From positions 6,262,001 through 6,326,000 of the forward strand of contig NZ_CP071872.1 in assembly GCF_022647665.1 (NCBI RefSeq): a stretch of DNA of 64,000 nucleotides, written 5' to 3'. Positions 41,681 to 50,915 of this stretch are shown one piece after another. The translations under genes were made by a program, and so were the position numbers. Numbering within the stretch: position 1 is the first letter of the stretch; each line of letters starts with the position of its first letter. This stretch comes from Streptomyces formicae (GTDB lineage Bacteria > Actinomycetota > Actinomycetes > Streptomycetales > Streptomycetaceae). Under the pieces are notes generated by a model. The model did no database searches and had not been told where the DNA came from. It saw only the letters and a list, made by a program, of their open reading frames with translations.

Positions 41681-42688
41681 TCACCGCGACGGTGTCGGGG
41701 AGGGCTCGGGAGGCGGGGAGACCGCCATCGACTGCCCCAGGCCCGTACAGCCGCCCTGCCGGCCGTCCGCGAGTTCGACACATGCGCGCGCCTGGGACGG
41801 GTCGGAGACGGGGATCATCGACGAGTAGGCGTCCTCCCCGAACTTGACGCGCCCACTCTGGGCGCTGTTGTTCGGGCCGCGCACGATCACGGTGTCACCG
41901 ACACCGACCGAGAGAATCCTCCCCCAGACGGCAGCGCACCGCGGGCTGTACCGCAGTTCGACCAGTGCGCCGGAGATCCACGTGGCGGCGGCCGTCCACG
42001 CGTCCTGGCCGCAGCCCATCGCCTTGGGGTCCTGACCACCGCATGCGTCGTGACGGCACTGCATTGGTGTGTGGGCGGTGGTGACGGCCGTCGGTGGCAC
42101 GGCAGTCGGCGCCGAGCCGCCCTGTGCGGCAGCCGGCGACCGGGGTTCCTCTCCGGCGGGCTCGTCACCGAACGCGACAACCGCCGCGACCAGCACGAGG
42201 AGTGCCGCGGTGCCCGCGGCGGCGACGGTGGCGACCCGACGGGTGTGCCAACGGCGCGGAGAGCCCGCGGGCGGTCCGGGCGGTGGCACAGGCTGCACGA
42301 TCGAAGCTGCGGGGACGTCGGGTTCGGCGGCATCGGGTTCGGCGGCATCGGGTCGAGAGGAAGGCTCCTCTGCCGCGGCGTGCTGCCGGGCGGCGGAACC
42401 TCCGGCATCTCCGGTGTCATGGAGCCTCCAGGACCGGTCGGCCAGCTCCCACAGGGCGCTCAGCCGGGCAGCGTCCGCCCCGACCGCCACGGCCAGCGCC
42501 CTGACGGCATTGAGCGGTGGCAGCTTCTGGCCGCTGAGGTACCGAGCCCACGACGATCTGCTGAAGGCGGTCTTCTTCTCGAGCACGGCCAGACTGAGCC
42601 CGCTCCGGTCCTTCGCCTCGCGCAGCGCCTCGACCAGATGCCTCACCTCGAGCGGCAGGTCCCCAGGCAGCGGTCTTCGACGTGACAT
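41681..42688 (-). CDS. XRE-family regulator with membrane helix and DUF2690 domain
   Basis: A 335-aa protein in three parts. The first is an N-terminal XRE helix-turn-helix (residues ~15-75, LAVLEKKTAFSRSSWARYLS). A Pro/Ala-rich linker and single membrane helix (VAAAGTAALLVLVAAVVAF, near 165) follow. The extracellular DUF2690 domain has paired Cys (CRHDACGGQDPKAMGCGQDA). This architecture suggests a membrane-tethered regulator that senses something outside. The ATG at 42688 follows a G-rich ribosome site; it is divergent from the peptidoglycan-binding genes. Confidence 0.85.
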   Translation of the reverse strand: MSRRRPLPGDLPLEVRHLVEALREAKDRSGLSLAVLEKKTAFSRSSWARYLSGQKLPPLNAVRALAVAVGADAARLSALWELADRSWRLHDTGDAGGSAARQHAAAEEPSSRPDAAEPDAAEPDVPAASIVQPVPPPGPPAGSPRRWHTRRVATVAAAGTAALLVLVAAVVAFGDEPAGEEPRSPAAAQGGSAPTAVPPTAVTTAHTPMQCRHDACGGQDPKAMGCGQDAWTAAATWISGALVELRYSPRCAAVWGRILSVGVGDTVIVRGPNNSAQSGRVKFGEDAYSSMIPVSDPSQARACVELADGRQGGCTGLGQSMAVSPPPEPSPTPSR

Positions 42689-42870
42689 CCCCCGCCCCCC
42701 TCTCACGATTTCGTCCCCGAAGGGAATGTTCCTGCAGGTCAGAGGCGTGCGTGTCTCACGTTGTCCCACGCCTCGCCGATTGTCCACCACGGCATTGGCC
42801 TATGCATCACGATCAGCTCATTCCGATCAGCGGACCGCCCCGCGGGGCTCAGGACGGAGGGGGCACATCC

Positions 42871-43266
42871 ATGCCCGCACGGAGGCAGAAGACGATGACA
42901 GCGGCGGCGACCCTGCTGCTGGGTACCGGGCTGGTGCTCGCCGGCCCCGGCTCGACCGCCCAGGCCGCCACCTGCTCGTACACGTACTCCGACGAGAGTT
43001 ACGTGTACGCCGGCCACTACAGCGGTATGACGGCCGTCCCGTCCCGGACGGTGGTGACCAGCGCGGGCGCCGAGGCCCAGTGCCTCCTCAAGGAGGTCGG
43101 ATACAGCCTCACCGTCGACGGGGTCTTCGGACCGAAGTCCCAGGCCGCGCTACGAGACGTGCAGACCCGGCTGAACGGGGCGCCGTACTGGGCGGACATC
43201 ACGGTGGACGGCATGCCCGGTCCCGAGACCTGGCCCCACCTCCGGTTCTACGCCTACTACAACTGA
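42871..43266 (+). CDS. small secreted peptidoglycan-binding-domain protein (copy 1)
   Basis: A 131-aa secreted protein: signal peptide (residues 1-32, ending AQA), then a PG_binding_1-type domain with SLTVDGVFGPKSQAALRDVQ and ITVDGMPGPETWPHL. Two Cys (TCSYTY and EAQCLL) may pair. It is a paralogue of the next gene: they share GHYSGMTAVPS/GHYSGLTAVPS and VVTSAGAEAQCLLK. Such proteins attach to cell wall or modulate wall enzymes. Confidence 0.87.
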   Translation: MPARRQKTMTAAATLLLGTGLVLAGPGSTAQAATCSYTYSDESYVYAGHYSGMTAVPSRTVVTSAGAEAQCLLKEVGYSLTVDGVFGPKSQAALRDVQTRLNGAPYWADITVDGMPGPETWPHLRFYAYYN

Positions 43267-43320
43267 CGGCGACCGACGAGTCCCGCGCCCACACAGGATC
43301 CGAGTCAACGGAAGGTCTCC

Positions 43321-43731
43321 ATGTCGATCCGCAGACACTTGACACTCGCTCTGGTGCCCGTACTTCTCGGTGCCGGACTCACGTTCGCATCGGCGGTGCC
43401 CGCCGAGGCCGCTGTCACGTGCTCCTACTCCTACACCCAGTCGACCGAGCGCGCCTACGCCGGGCACTACAGCGGGCTCACAGCAGTACCGTCGAAGACC
43501 GTGGTGACCAGCGCGGGCGCCGAGGCCCAGTGCCTGCTCAAGAGCATCGAGTTCAGCCCGGGAACGATCGACGGCGTCTTCGGCTCCAACTCCCAGGCGG
43601 CGATGAGGGCCTTCCAGACGTTCGTCAACAGGAACTACGACGCGGGTATCGCCGTGGACGGCATGTGCGGACCGGAGTCATGGCCGTGGCTGCGCAACTT
43701 CGCCTACTGGGACTGGCGGGCCGGCTCCTAG
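43321..43731 (+). CDS. small secreted peptidoglycan-binding-domain protein (copy 2)
   Basis: A 136-aa paralogue of the preceding gene, with its own signal peptide (residues 1-30, ending AEA) and PG_binding_1-like domain (GTIDGVFGSNSQAAMRAFQT, IAVDGMCGPESWPWL). It has one additional Cys in the second motif (GMCGP). The 54-bp gap and strong similarity show a local tandem duplication. Confidence 0.87.
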   Translation: MSIRRHLTLALVPVLLGAGLTFASAVPAEAAVTCSYSYTQSTERAYAGHYSGLTAVPSKTVVTSAGAEAQCLLKSIEFSPGTIDGVFGSNSQAAMRAFQTFVNRNYDAGIAVDGMCGPESWPWLRNFAYWDWRAGS

Positions 43732-43751
43732 CCGGCTCCTGCCCGGCGCGG

Positions 43752-44084
43752 TTGCGTAAGGAGGCGCCCCCGCGCCGGAGCGGTCCCGGCCGAACGGCTG
43801 CCGGCCATCTGCGGATACGTCGGCCCGGTCCCGAAGACCAGGCCGACCATCACCGAGCCGAGGCCCTCACCGACCTTCTCAAGGCGGCCGACGCCCTCGA
43901 CCGCTACCGGCTGCCGAAACTGAAGTGGTGGCCCAGCACCGCCCATCTGCGGGTGCCTCAGATCGAGCACCTGCGCGCGGTCGCCTTCGATCTCGTCGTG
44001 TGGTCCGAAGCCGCGCACCTGAACGACCAGGACAGTGCCAGCGCTGTACTGACGGCCCTTGAGCGGAAAGAGCTGATCGCCTGA
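43752..44084 (+). CDS. uncharacterised protein, N-terminus uncertain or truncated
   Basis: The credible part is the last ~80 residues (EALTDLLKAADALDRYRLPK, LRVPQIEHLRAVAFDLVVWS), a helical protein ending at 44084. Only a TTG at 43752 opens the frame, with no usable ribosome site in place, and the first 30 residues look non-coding; the true start may have been deleted. The stop overlaps the next ATG as TGATG, so the two were co-translated. Family not recognised. Confidence 0.5.
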   Translation: MRKEAPPRRSGPGRTAAGHLRIRRPGPEDQADHHRAEALTDLLKAADALDRYRLPKLKWWPSTAHLRVPQIEHLRAVAFDLVVWSEAAHLNDQDSASAVLTALERKELIA

Positions 44085-45468
44085 TGGACTTCCTCGACAC
44101 CTACCACTTATGGGCCGACGCCCACGCGTTCTTCGACTCCGCGCTCCTGGCCGGAGAGAGCACCGACCCGCTCGCCGAGCAGACCACCGCATGGGACACC
44201 CGGCTCGCCGAGGCCACTCCCAACGGCCACCTCCTGCGCAGCAACGCCCTCTTCGACGCCCTCGGCGGGAACGGGAAGCTGTACCTCCTGCACGTCACCC
44301 ACGCGCTGGAGAAGATCGCCGAGCAGGGCATCCTCTACCCCTCCGGCGGCTGCCTGGTCGGAAGCGTCTACTGCGCCCCGCTCACGCCCACTGACGACGG
44401 CCTGCGCCTGCACAACCTCGCCTCCTACATCCTCAACAAGGAGGCCCCGGCCTTCGTCGCCGTCGGCGGCGTGCCACAACGCGTTCCCACACCGCTGATC
44501 TTCGAGGTCACCGTCCCCAGACAGGCATACCGGGGCCTGGCCGGTGTGGACTACCTGCGGCTCGGGTCGATCCACCTGAACATCTACAGCCACCTCGAAT
44601 ATCTGCTGTCGAAAGCGGAACGGCATCAGCTCCGCGAGACGGTCGTCAGCGGCGTCAAGAATTCGACCTCGCTCCTCGCCCTGGCGGCCGGCATCGCGTT
44701 CCACCGGGCCAGCGTTACACCCACGGCGTTCCTGCACCTGCTCGACGAGACGATCCCCCGCCTGCCGATCCTCGGCTACGTGTACTTCGAGGCCCTTGCC
44801 GAGTACCTCATGTTCCACTCCACCAGCGAGCGCACCCGGCACCTGGCAGACCTCGGCCAGTTCAACAACTGGCTCTACAAAGAGATGCTCTTCGCCGCGT
44901 TCCCGACCTGGCCGGGAAATTCGACCTCGCCCAGTTCCGCCCCACCCCGGCCAAGCTCGATGCGCTGCTCCCCAGCATCGAACCCACCGTCGACACAACC
45001 CACGCCCGCGCGTACCTCACCGAGCGCATCAGCTACCTGATCGCGGCCCGCCTGTTCACCCCCGGCCAGGTCCCGGAAGCGTGGCACCACACCCGGTGGG
45101 AGTTCGACAGCGTCGCCGCCCAGCTCGGTCCGCTCATGGGCCACCTGATCCATCGGGAACTGCGGACCTTCGGCCGCTACCCCGACTTCTATTTCTACTT
45201 CGACCAGTACAAGGCCCTCCAGGCGTGGAACTACTGGAACCACATGGACATCATCACGCCCTTCAACGGCACCATCCCGAAGGGCGAGATCGGTATCAAC
45301 CCCGCCTATCCCGACCTGAACTATCGGGTCTTCCGCGCCGAGCAGGACGACACCGGCCACGTCCACCCGGCCGAGCGCCTGGACCTGACCATCGTTCCGC
45401 GCCTGGTGGACATCCGGTACACGCTCATGCGCAACAACCAGTGGACGCCGCCCAGCACCGCCGCCTGA
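44084..45468 (+). CDS. uncharacterised ~460-aa protein, apparent frameshift
   Basis: Two frames together give one continuous protein: MDFLDTYHLWADAHAFFDSA to KEMLFAAFP, then (one base missing within CCC at 44902-44904) DLAGKFDLAQFRPTPAKLDA to the stop at 45468. Neither half carries a domain I can name. A segment near residue 70 (LYLLHVTHALEKIAEQGILY) weakly recalls the first motif of DarT-like ADP-ribosyltransferases, but no further motif supports it. The 20-bp gap to a methyltransferase suggests a joint pathway. Confidence 0.65.
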
Positions 45469-45488
45469 ACGAGCCGAGGAGTTCAGCC

Positions 45489-46217
45489 ATGAACCAGCCC
45501 AGCACCGAGGCCATCAGCAAGCAAATCGCGGCCCTGCTCGATAGCCCGACCACCACGCACGGACTGGTCCGCACGCTCCGAGCTGCCGCGAAGGAGATCG
45601 AGCTGCACCAGCACCACCACGCCAGCACCCGGGCATACCCCGACGGCCGGATCAGCGCCACCCCGGACAAGGTGCAGATCGGCGGCGGCTCCCACCGCAT
45701 CAACAGCTTCTTCAACATCGACGCCGTCCCGCCGGCCGATCTCCTGTGGGACGTCCGTGAAGGAATCCCCCTCCACGACGGCACCGTGCAAACTCTGTTC
45801 TCGGAGCACTTCCTGGAACACGTCGACTACCCCCGCTCCGCCAAGCACTACGCCCGCGAAGCCCACCGCGTCCTCGCCCCCGGGGGACGGCTCGTCACCG
45901 GCGTCCCCGACGCCGCGTTCGTCCTCAGCCAGTACCCCGCCGACCCGTCGCTCACCGCCGAGATGGTCGAACGCTGGTACGCCAACCGCGACTGCCACGG
46001 CGACATCAACACCTACCTCGACCTCATCAACTACGTCTTCCGCGACCAGGACGACGACCCCGTCTACAACCCGCACTACTGGGCCTACGACCACGAGAAA
46101 CTCATCCAGCTCTTCACCGAGGCGGGATTCCGAACCGTCGAACCCTGGCCGTTCGACCCGGCGATGGCCAACCCAAAGCGGCAGTGGGGCAGCGTGTACG
46201 TTTCCGCGATCCGATGA
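45489..46217 (+). CDS. class I SAM-dependent methyltransferase
   Basis: A 242-aa protein with Methyltransf_11-type elements: LFSEHFLEHVDYPRSAKHYA (post-motif II) and REAHRVLAPGGRLVTGVPDA (motif III) around residues 105-145. The usual glycine-rich SAM loop near the N-terminus is weak (QIGGGSHRINSF). The GAGGAG ribosome site precedes the ATG. It is the last gene of the unrecognised 43.7-46.2 kb locus; substrate unknown. Confidence 0.8.
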   Translation: MNQPSTEAISKQIAALLDSPTTTHGLVRTLRAAAKEIELHQHHHASTRAYPDGRISATPDKVQIGGGSHRINSFFNIDAVPPADLLWDVREGIPLHDGTVQTLFSEHFLEHVDYPRSAKHYAREAHRVLAPGGRLVTGVPDAAFVLSQYPADPSLTAEMVERWYANRDCHGDINTYLDLINYVFRDQDDDPVYNPHYWAYDHEKLIQLFTEAGFRTVEPWPFDPAMANPKRQWGSVYVSAIR

Positions 46218-46337
46218 CCGAGCAATGATCCTGCTCGCCTGCGGCCGCGAAGCACCATCGGTCACCAAACTGCACCGCACCCGCTCACCGCGTTTTCGCA
46301 GGTGAACGGCTCTTCCCTCTCGGTGAGAGGTAGGCGG

Positions 46338-46738
46338 CAGACGAGTCGGGCTGTACGCCGGGTTCTGTCGCCCGGTCGCCTCGCGGCGGCCGGGGAGACG
46401 GCCATCCATCTAGGACCGGCGTTGCCGCCGGTCTCGTGCGGTCTACCCGCGGACTCGGGCGGGCAGCCCTCGAACGTCCGCGCAGGGCCGCCTCGCGGCG
46501 GCCCCTCTTGACCTTGCTCCGGGTGGGGTTTACCGAGCCGCCTGAGTCACCTCAGGCGCTGGTGGTCTCTTACACCACCGTTTCACCCTTACCGGGGACC
46601 GAGGTCCCCGGCGGTCTGCTTTCTGTGGCACTGTCCCGCGGGTCACCCCGGGTGGGCGTTACCCACCACCCTGCCCTGTGGAGCCCGGACGTTCCTCGGC
46701 GGGATCAGGGATCCCGTCGCGGCCGTCCGCCCGGCTCG
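46338..46738 (-). ncRNA. rnpB: RNase P RNA (bacterial type A)
   Basis: The minus strand carries the conserved RNase P RNA core. It starts CGAGCCGGG, has GAGGAACGTCCGGGCTCCAC (P4 5' strand region), GGTAAGGGTGAAACGGTGG, GTAAACCCCACCCGGAGCAA, and the 3' segment TAGATGGATGGCCGTC then ACAGAACCCGGCGTACAGCC, ending CGACTCGTCTG. About 400 nt, the expected size for actinobacteria. It processes tRNA 5' ends. Confidence 0.96.
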
Positions 46739-46828
46739 TCTGCCGTGGTGACCATGCTACCCGCCGGTGCGGCGGCCTCGGACGACTCGGCTTGACCTTG
46801 CCGCAGCGTCAGGGTTTCTACTGGGGCC

Positions 46829-47621
46829 ATGCGGATCGGAGAGATCGCCGCACTCGTGGGGGTCACCCCCCCGGGCCGTGCGGCACTACCACCATCAGGG
46901 GCTGCTGCCCGAGCCCGCCCGGCAGGCCAACGGCTACCGGGACTACTCGGTGCGGGACGCCGTGCTGCTCGCGCGCATCCGGCGGCTGACCGAGCTGGGG
47001 CTCGGGCTGGACGAGGTGCGGGACGTACTCGCCGACGACGCCGGCCGGGAGCTCGTCGAGGTCCTGGAGGAGCTGGACGCGGACCTGGCGCGGCAGCAGG
47101 AGGGGCTCGCCGAGCGGCGCGTCCGGCTCGGGGCGCTGCTGGCGCTGGCGCGGGACGGGCGGCTGACGGCCGAGGGGCCCGTGTCGGCCGAACTGGCCGC
47201 CCTGTTCGGGGCCATGGCCGAAGCCGACGCCGGCCGGAGCGGACCGGAGTCCCCCATGGCCGCGAAGGACCGGGAACTGCTCGCCCTGCTGGACACCGTC
47301 ACACCCGCCGACGAGCGTGACCGGCTGCTCGGCGCGATGCGGCGGATGACCGAGGCGCCGGGTGTCGCCGACCGGGCGCACGAGGTGTACGCGCTGCTCG
47401 ACGCGCTCGCGGACGAGGACACCGGCACCGACGACCCGCGCGTGGACGAGGCCGCGCGGGCGCTCGCCGCCTGTATCCCCGACGAGGTCGCCGAAGGACT
47501 CGGCGCCGGCGGCACGCTTCCCGACGGCACCCTGCGCGACGCCTTCTTCGCCGACTTCTCCCCCGCCCAGGCCGCCGCCGTGCGCCGCGCGCTCAGCATC
47601 GTCGCGGAGCGTGCCCGGTGA
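46829..47621 (+). CDS. MerR-family regulator, apparent frameshift near the N-terminus
   Basis: The protein begins MRIGEIAALVGVTP (ATG at 46829), then a run of seven C (46866-46872) shifts the frame. One frame over it continues RAVRHYHHQGLLPEPARQAN and GYRDYSVRDAVLLARIRRL, completing a MerR DNA-binding domain, followed by a coiled-coil helix and a long C-terminal effector domain to 47621. With six C the gene is a normal ~263-aa MerR protein. The stop overlaps the next GTG by 4 bp. Confidence 0.82.
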
Positions 47622-48460
47622 AACGGCTGCTCAGGGGTGTCGCCTACGCGGTGATACCCGGCGAAGTGGTGCTCGTGGTCTGCCTGTTGGCGGGCGTACG
47701 GCTGCCCGGGCCCGTCCTGGCCGCCGCCGAGGCCGCCGCGCTGGTGCTGCTGGTCGCCGAGGCCGCCGTCTTCGTACGGCTGCGCCGCCAGGGCCACAGC
47801 AACCGCTCGGCCGTGCGGGAGCTGGTGCCCGAGCCGGTGCTCCGGCTCACCGGGCACGAGCTGAAGCTGATGTGGAGTCTCGTCCTGTGGGTGGCGCGGC
47901 GCCGCCACGGCGTCGGCCCGGACGCGCAGGCGTTCGGGCACGCCCGCGACCAGGCCGCGATGATGTTCGGCTTCACCTTCGTGTGCGCCGTGGAGACGGT
48001 CGGGATGTCGTACCTGCTCAGCGGCTGGCCGGTCGTGCACGCGATCGTCCTCGTCCTCGACGTCTACAGCGGCATCTTCTTCGTCATCGGCCTGCACGCG
48101 GCCTCCGTCACGCGCCCGCACGTCCTGACCGCGGACGCGCTGCGGGTGCGCCAGGCCGCACACGTCGACGTCCGTATCCCGCTGGAGCGGATCGCCTCCG
48201 CGTCGTACCAGCTGCTGTTCACGCACACCAAGGAGGACGGCGTGCTGAACCTGGCCGTCTGCGGGCAGACCTCGCTCACCCTGGAGCTGTCCGAGCCCGT
48301 CACCGCCGTGGGACTGCTCGGCAAGGAGCGCCAGGTGCGTACCGTACGCCTCCACGCGGACGACGCCCGCGCGCTCCTGCGGGCCCTCACGCAGGCACGA
48401 ACCGCACTCTCGGCGCCCCCGGGCCGGCCCCCGGACCGTCCAGCGGACCGGCCTGTGTGA
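47618..48460 (+). CDS. membrane protein of unknown function
   Basis: A 280-aa protein with two N-terminal helices (residues ~8-50), two central helices (MMFGFTFVCAVETVGMSYLL and VVHAIVLVLDVYSGIFFVIG) and a C-terminal cytosolic PH-like beta domain (RIPLERIASASYQLLFTHTK). The GTG start overlaps the MerR stop, so it is probably the regulator's partner. Its 3' end overlaps the convergent RNB gene by 74 bp. Confidence 0.8.
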   Translation: MKRLLRGVAYAVIPGEVVLVVCLLAGVRLPGPVLAAAEAAALVLLVAEAAVFVRLRRQGHSNRSAVRELVPEPVLRLTGHELKLMWSLVLWVARRRHGVGPDAQAFGHARDQAAMMFGFTFVCAVETVGMSYLLSGWPVVHAIVLVLDVYSGIFFVIGLHAASVTRPHVLTADALRVRQAAHVDVRIPLERIASASYQLLFTHTKEDGVLNLAVCGQTSLTLELSEPVTAVGLLGKERQVRTVRLHADDARALLRALTQARTALSAPPGRPPDRPADRPV

Positions 48461-49853
48461 GCCGCACCGGCAGCTCCTCGCCGAGGGGGAGCGCCGCCCC
48501 GCCGCCGTCGACCCGGGCGACGATCGCCGGGTCCCGCAACTGCACGGTGCCGACGTCCGGTTCGCGCTCCTTCACATCGACCACGAACGCGTCGAAGACC
48601 TCACCGACCCGCCCCTCCAGCACGGCCGCCTCGACGATGTCCACGCAGGCACGCTCCACCGTGCCCGCGCGCCGCGAGCCCTCGGCCATCTCCTTCGGGA
48701 GCGCGTCCAGTGCCTCCGCCGTCCACGCGGGCGGCTCCTGGCCGGCGACGGCGGCCACGCACAGCTCGCCCGCGTACCGGTCGACGAGCCGGCGCAGCGG
48801 GGCGGTGCAGTGCGTGTACGCGGCGGCGACGGCGGCGTGCACGGCCGGGTCGGGCAGGTGCCCGCCGCTGAACGCGGTGTAGCCGGCGCCCCGCAGCAGC
48901 GTCGTGCACTCCTGGAGGAAGGCCGCGTGCCGGTGGTTCGCCGGGTCGAGCGAGCGGACGACCTGCGCGTACGAGACGTGGTGCGGCCAGTCGATGTGCA
49001 GCGCCCGCGCCGTGCGGCGCAGCCGGGCGACCGCGCCGCCGGGGGCGGTCGGCAGGGTCCGCAGGATCCCGGTGCCCGCCGCGGTCATCAGCTCGGCCGC
49101 GGCCATGCCGGTGAGCAGGGAGATCTGCGAGTTCCAGCCGTCAGCGGCGAGCGGGGCGCGGAACTCCAGCGCGTACGTGTGGTCCTCCTGGACGATCTCC
49201 TGCTCGGGGACGTTGAGCGAGATGCCGCCCCGCTCGGCCTCCAGCCGCTCGCGCAGCAGCCCGACCTCCTTCAGCAGGGCCACCGGCTCCTCGGCGGTGC
49301 CGGAGTCGATCTGCCGCTGAACCCCCGCGTAGTCGAGCTTGGCCCGGCTGCGCACCAGCGCCCGCCGCACCTCCGTCGTGACGGTCCTGCCGTCCGCGTC
49401 CAGGTCGATCGTCCACAGCAGCGCCGGGCAGGTCTGGTCCGGCAGCAGACTCGCCGCGCCTTCGGAGAGCACCGCCGGGTGCAACGGGACCTTCTCGTCC
49501 GGGAAGTAGAGCGTCAGCGCCCGCCGGTGCGCCTCGGTGTCGAGCGCGCCGCCCGGCCGGACGAACGCGGCGACGTCCGCGATCGCGTAGCGCACGCGGT
49601 AGCCGCCGCCCGCGCGGCGCTCCAGGTGCATGGCCTGGTCCAGGTCGGTGGAGGTGGGCGGATCGATCGTGAAGAACGGGACGGAGGTCGCGTCGCGGTC
49701 GGGGAGCCGGGGCTCGCGTGCCGCCCGCTCCGCCTCCGCGAGCACCTCGGCGGGAAAGCCGTCCGGCACGTCGAGCGCCGTGCGCAGCGCACACAGGGCC
49801 GCCAGCAGCGGGGCCTCGGCTGCGCAGACCGCATGCATCTGACGGCGGGGCAT
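48387..49853 (-). CDS. RNB-domain ribonuclease (RNase II/R family)
   Basis: A 488-aa exoribonuclease core. The RNB catalytic acidic motif is DPPTSTDLDQAMHLE (near residue 63), followed by YRVRYAIADVAAFV, LHPAVLSEGAASLLPDQTCP, and the RNA-gripping THCTAPLRRLVDRY (near 375). Unlike full RNase R it lacks N-terminal cold-shock domains and has only a short C-terminal beta domain, as in many actinobacterial versions. Confidence 0.9.
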   Translation of the reverse strand: MPRRQMHAVCAAEAPLLAALCALRTALDVPDGFPAEVLAEAERAAREPRLPDRDATSVPFFTIDPPTSTDLDQAMHLERRAGGGYRVRYAIADVAAFVRPGGALDTEAHRRALTLYFPDEKVPLHPAVLSEGAASLLPDQTCPALLWTIDLDADGRTVTTEVRRALVRSRAKLDYAGVQRQIDSGTAEEPVALLKEVGLLRERLEAERGGISLNVPEQEIVQEDHTYALEFRAPLAADGWNSQISLLTGMAAAELMTAAGTGILRTLPTAPGGAVARLRRTARALHIDWPHHVSYAQVVRSLDPANHRHAAFLQECTTLLRGAGYTAFSGGHLPDPAVHAAVAAAYTHCTAPLRRLVDRYAGELCVAAVAGQEPPAWTAEALDALPKEMAEGSRRAGTVERACVDIVEAAVLEGRVGEVFDAFVVDVKEREPDVGTVQLRDPAIVARVDGGGAALPLGEELPVRLTQAGPLDGPGAGPGAPRVRFVPA

Positions 49854-49998
49854 GGACCGAGCGTATGGCGGGGCTCGTACCCCCGCACCCCTGGGACCCG
49901 GGCCGCCGCACCCCTGGGGCCCGGGCGGTGGTCACGGCGCGACTACGCTGGCGCGGGGGCCGCACCCCCTTTCCGTACGTACGCAGAGGAGAACCGCC

Positions 49999-50784
49999 GT
50001 GCTCGTGCTGTTGCCGCCGTCGGAGGGCAAGGCCGCTTCCGGCCGTGGGGCACCGCTCAAGCCGGATTCGCTGTCGCTGCCCGCCCTCGCAGGGGCGCGC
50101 GCCGCAGTGCTCGACGAACTGGTCGGGCTGTGCCAGGGCGACGAGGAGAAGGCCCGCGAGGTGCTCGGGCTGAGCGAGGGGTTGCGCGGCGAGATCGCGA
50201 AGAACGCGGCGCTGCGGACGGCCGGGGCGCGGCCGGCCGGGGAGATCTACACGGGCGTGCTGTACGACGCGCTCGGCCTGGCCACGCTCGACGCGGCGGC
50301 GCGCAGGCGGGCTCGGCAGTGGCTGCTGGTCTTCTCCGGGCTGTGGGGCGCGGTCCGGGTGAACGACCGGATCCCGTCGTACCGGTGCTCGATGGGCGTG
50401 AAGCTGCCGGGGATCGGGGCGCTGGGCGGGTACTGGCGGGGCCCGATGGCCTCCGCGCTGCCTGAGGTCGCGGGCGGCGGGCTGATCCTCGACCTCAGGT
50501 CGTCGGCGTACGCGGCGGCGTGGCGGCCGAAGGGCGAGCTCGCGGGCCGTACGGCGACGGTGCGGGTGCTGCACGCGCCGACCCGGAAGGTCGTCAGCCA
50601 CTTCAACAAGGCGACGAAGGGCCGGATCGTACGGAGCCTGCTCGTGGCGGGGGCGGCACCGGCGGGTCCTGCGGAGCTGGTGGAGGCGCTGCGGGATCTG
50701 GGGTACGTGGTGGAGGCGGGGGCGCCGGGCGGGTCGTCCGGGAAGGCGTGGTCGCTGGACGTGCTGGTGGACGAGATCCACTAG
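49999..50784 (+). CDS. yaaA: peroxide stress protein YaaA (UPF0246)
   Basis: A 261-aa YaaA/DUF328 protein starting LVLLPPSEGK, with the family segment EIYTGVLYDALGLATLDAAA and VFSGLWGAVRVNDRIPSYRC (near residue 115), and HFNKATKGRIVRSLL (near 205). In E. coli YaaA limits free iron and DNA damage during peroxide stress. The GTG start follows AGGAGA. Confidence 0.92.
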   Translation: MLVLLPPSEGKAASGRGAPLKPDSLSLPALAGARAAVLDELVGLCQGDEEKAREVLGLSEGLRGEIAKNAALRTAGARPAGEIYTGVLYDALGLATLDAAARRRARQWLLVFSGLWGAVRVNDRIPSYRCSMGVKLPGIGALGGYWRGPMASALPEVAGGGLILDLRSSAYAAAWRPKGELAGRTATVRVLHAPTRKVVSHFNKATKGRIVRSLLVAGAAPAGPAELVEALRDLGYVVEAGAPGGSSGKAWSLDVLVDEIH

Positions 50785-50856
50785 GCGGGTTGCCGCTGGG
50801 CGGGTGGCCTCGCGTGCTGCCTCGCGTGCCGCTTCCCGCATCGGCTCGCGCGGCCT

Positions 50857-50884
50857 GCGTTGCATGCTGTGCAACGCGCGTTGC
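50857..50884. promoter_or_regulatory. overlapping palindromes, candidate operator of the KDPG aldolase gene
   Basis: GCGTTGCA-tgctg-TGCAACGC (50857-50877) is a perfect 8-bp inverted repeat, and GCAACGCGCGTTGC (50871-50884) is a perfect 14-bp palindrome sharing its right arm. They end 31 bp before the eda start, a typical position for a repressor such as an IclR- or GntR-type sugar-acid regulator. The regulator is not in view. Confidence 0.5.
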
Positions 50885-50915
50885 GTAGTGCGCTTCGCTT
50901 GGGCAGGATGCGGGC

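Noticed and set aside
42069..44084. Very long plus-strand frame of 671 codons
   Set aside because: Runs antisense to the DUF2690 gene and out of frame through both peptidoglycan-binding genes; only its last ~80 codons look coding.
44084..44400. DarT-like toxin-antitoxin system
   Set aside because: Only one weak motif resembles DarT; no macrodomain partner (DarG) nearby.
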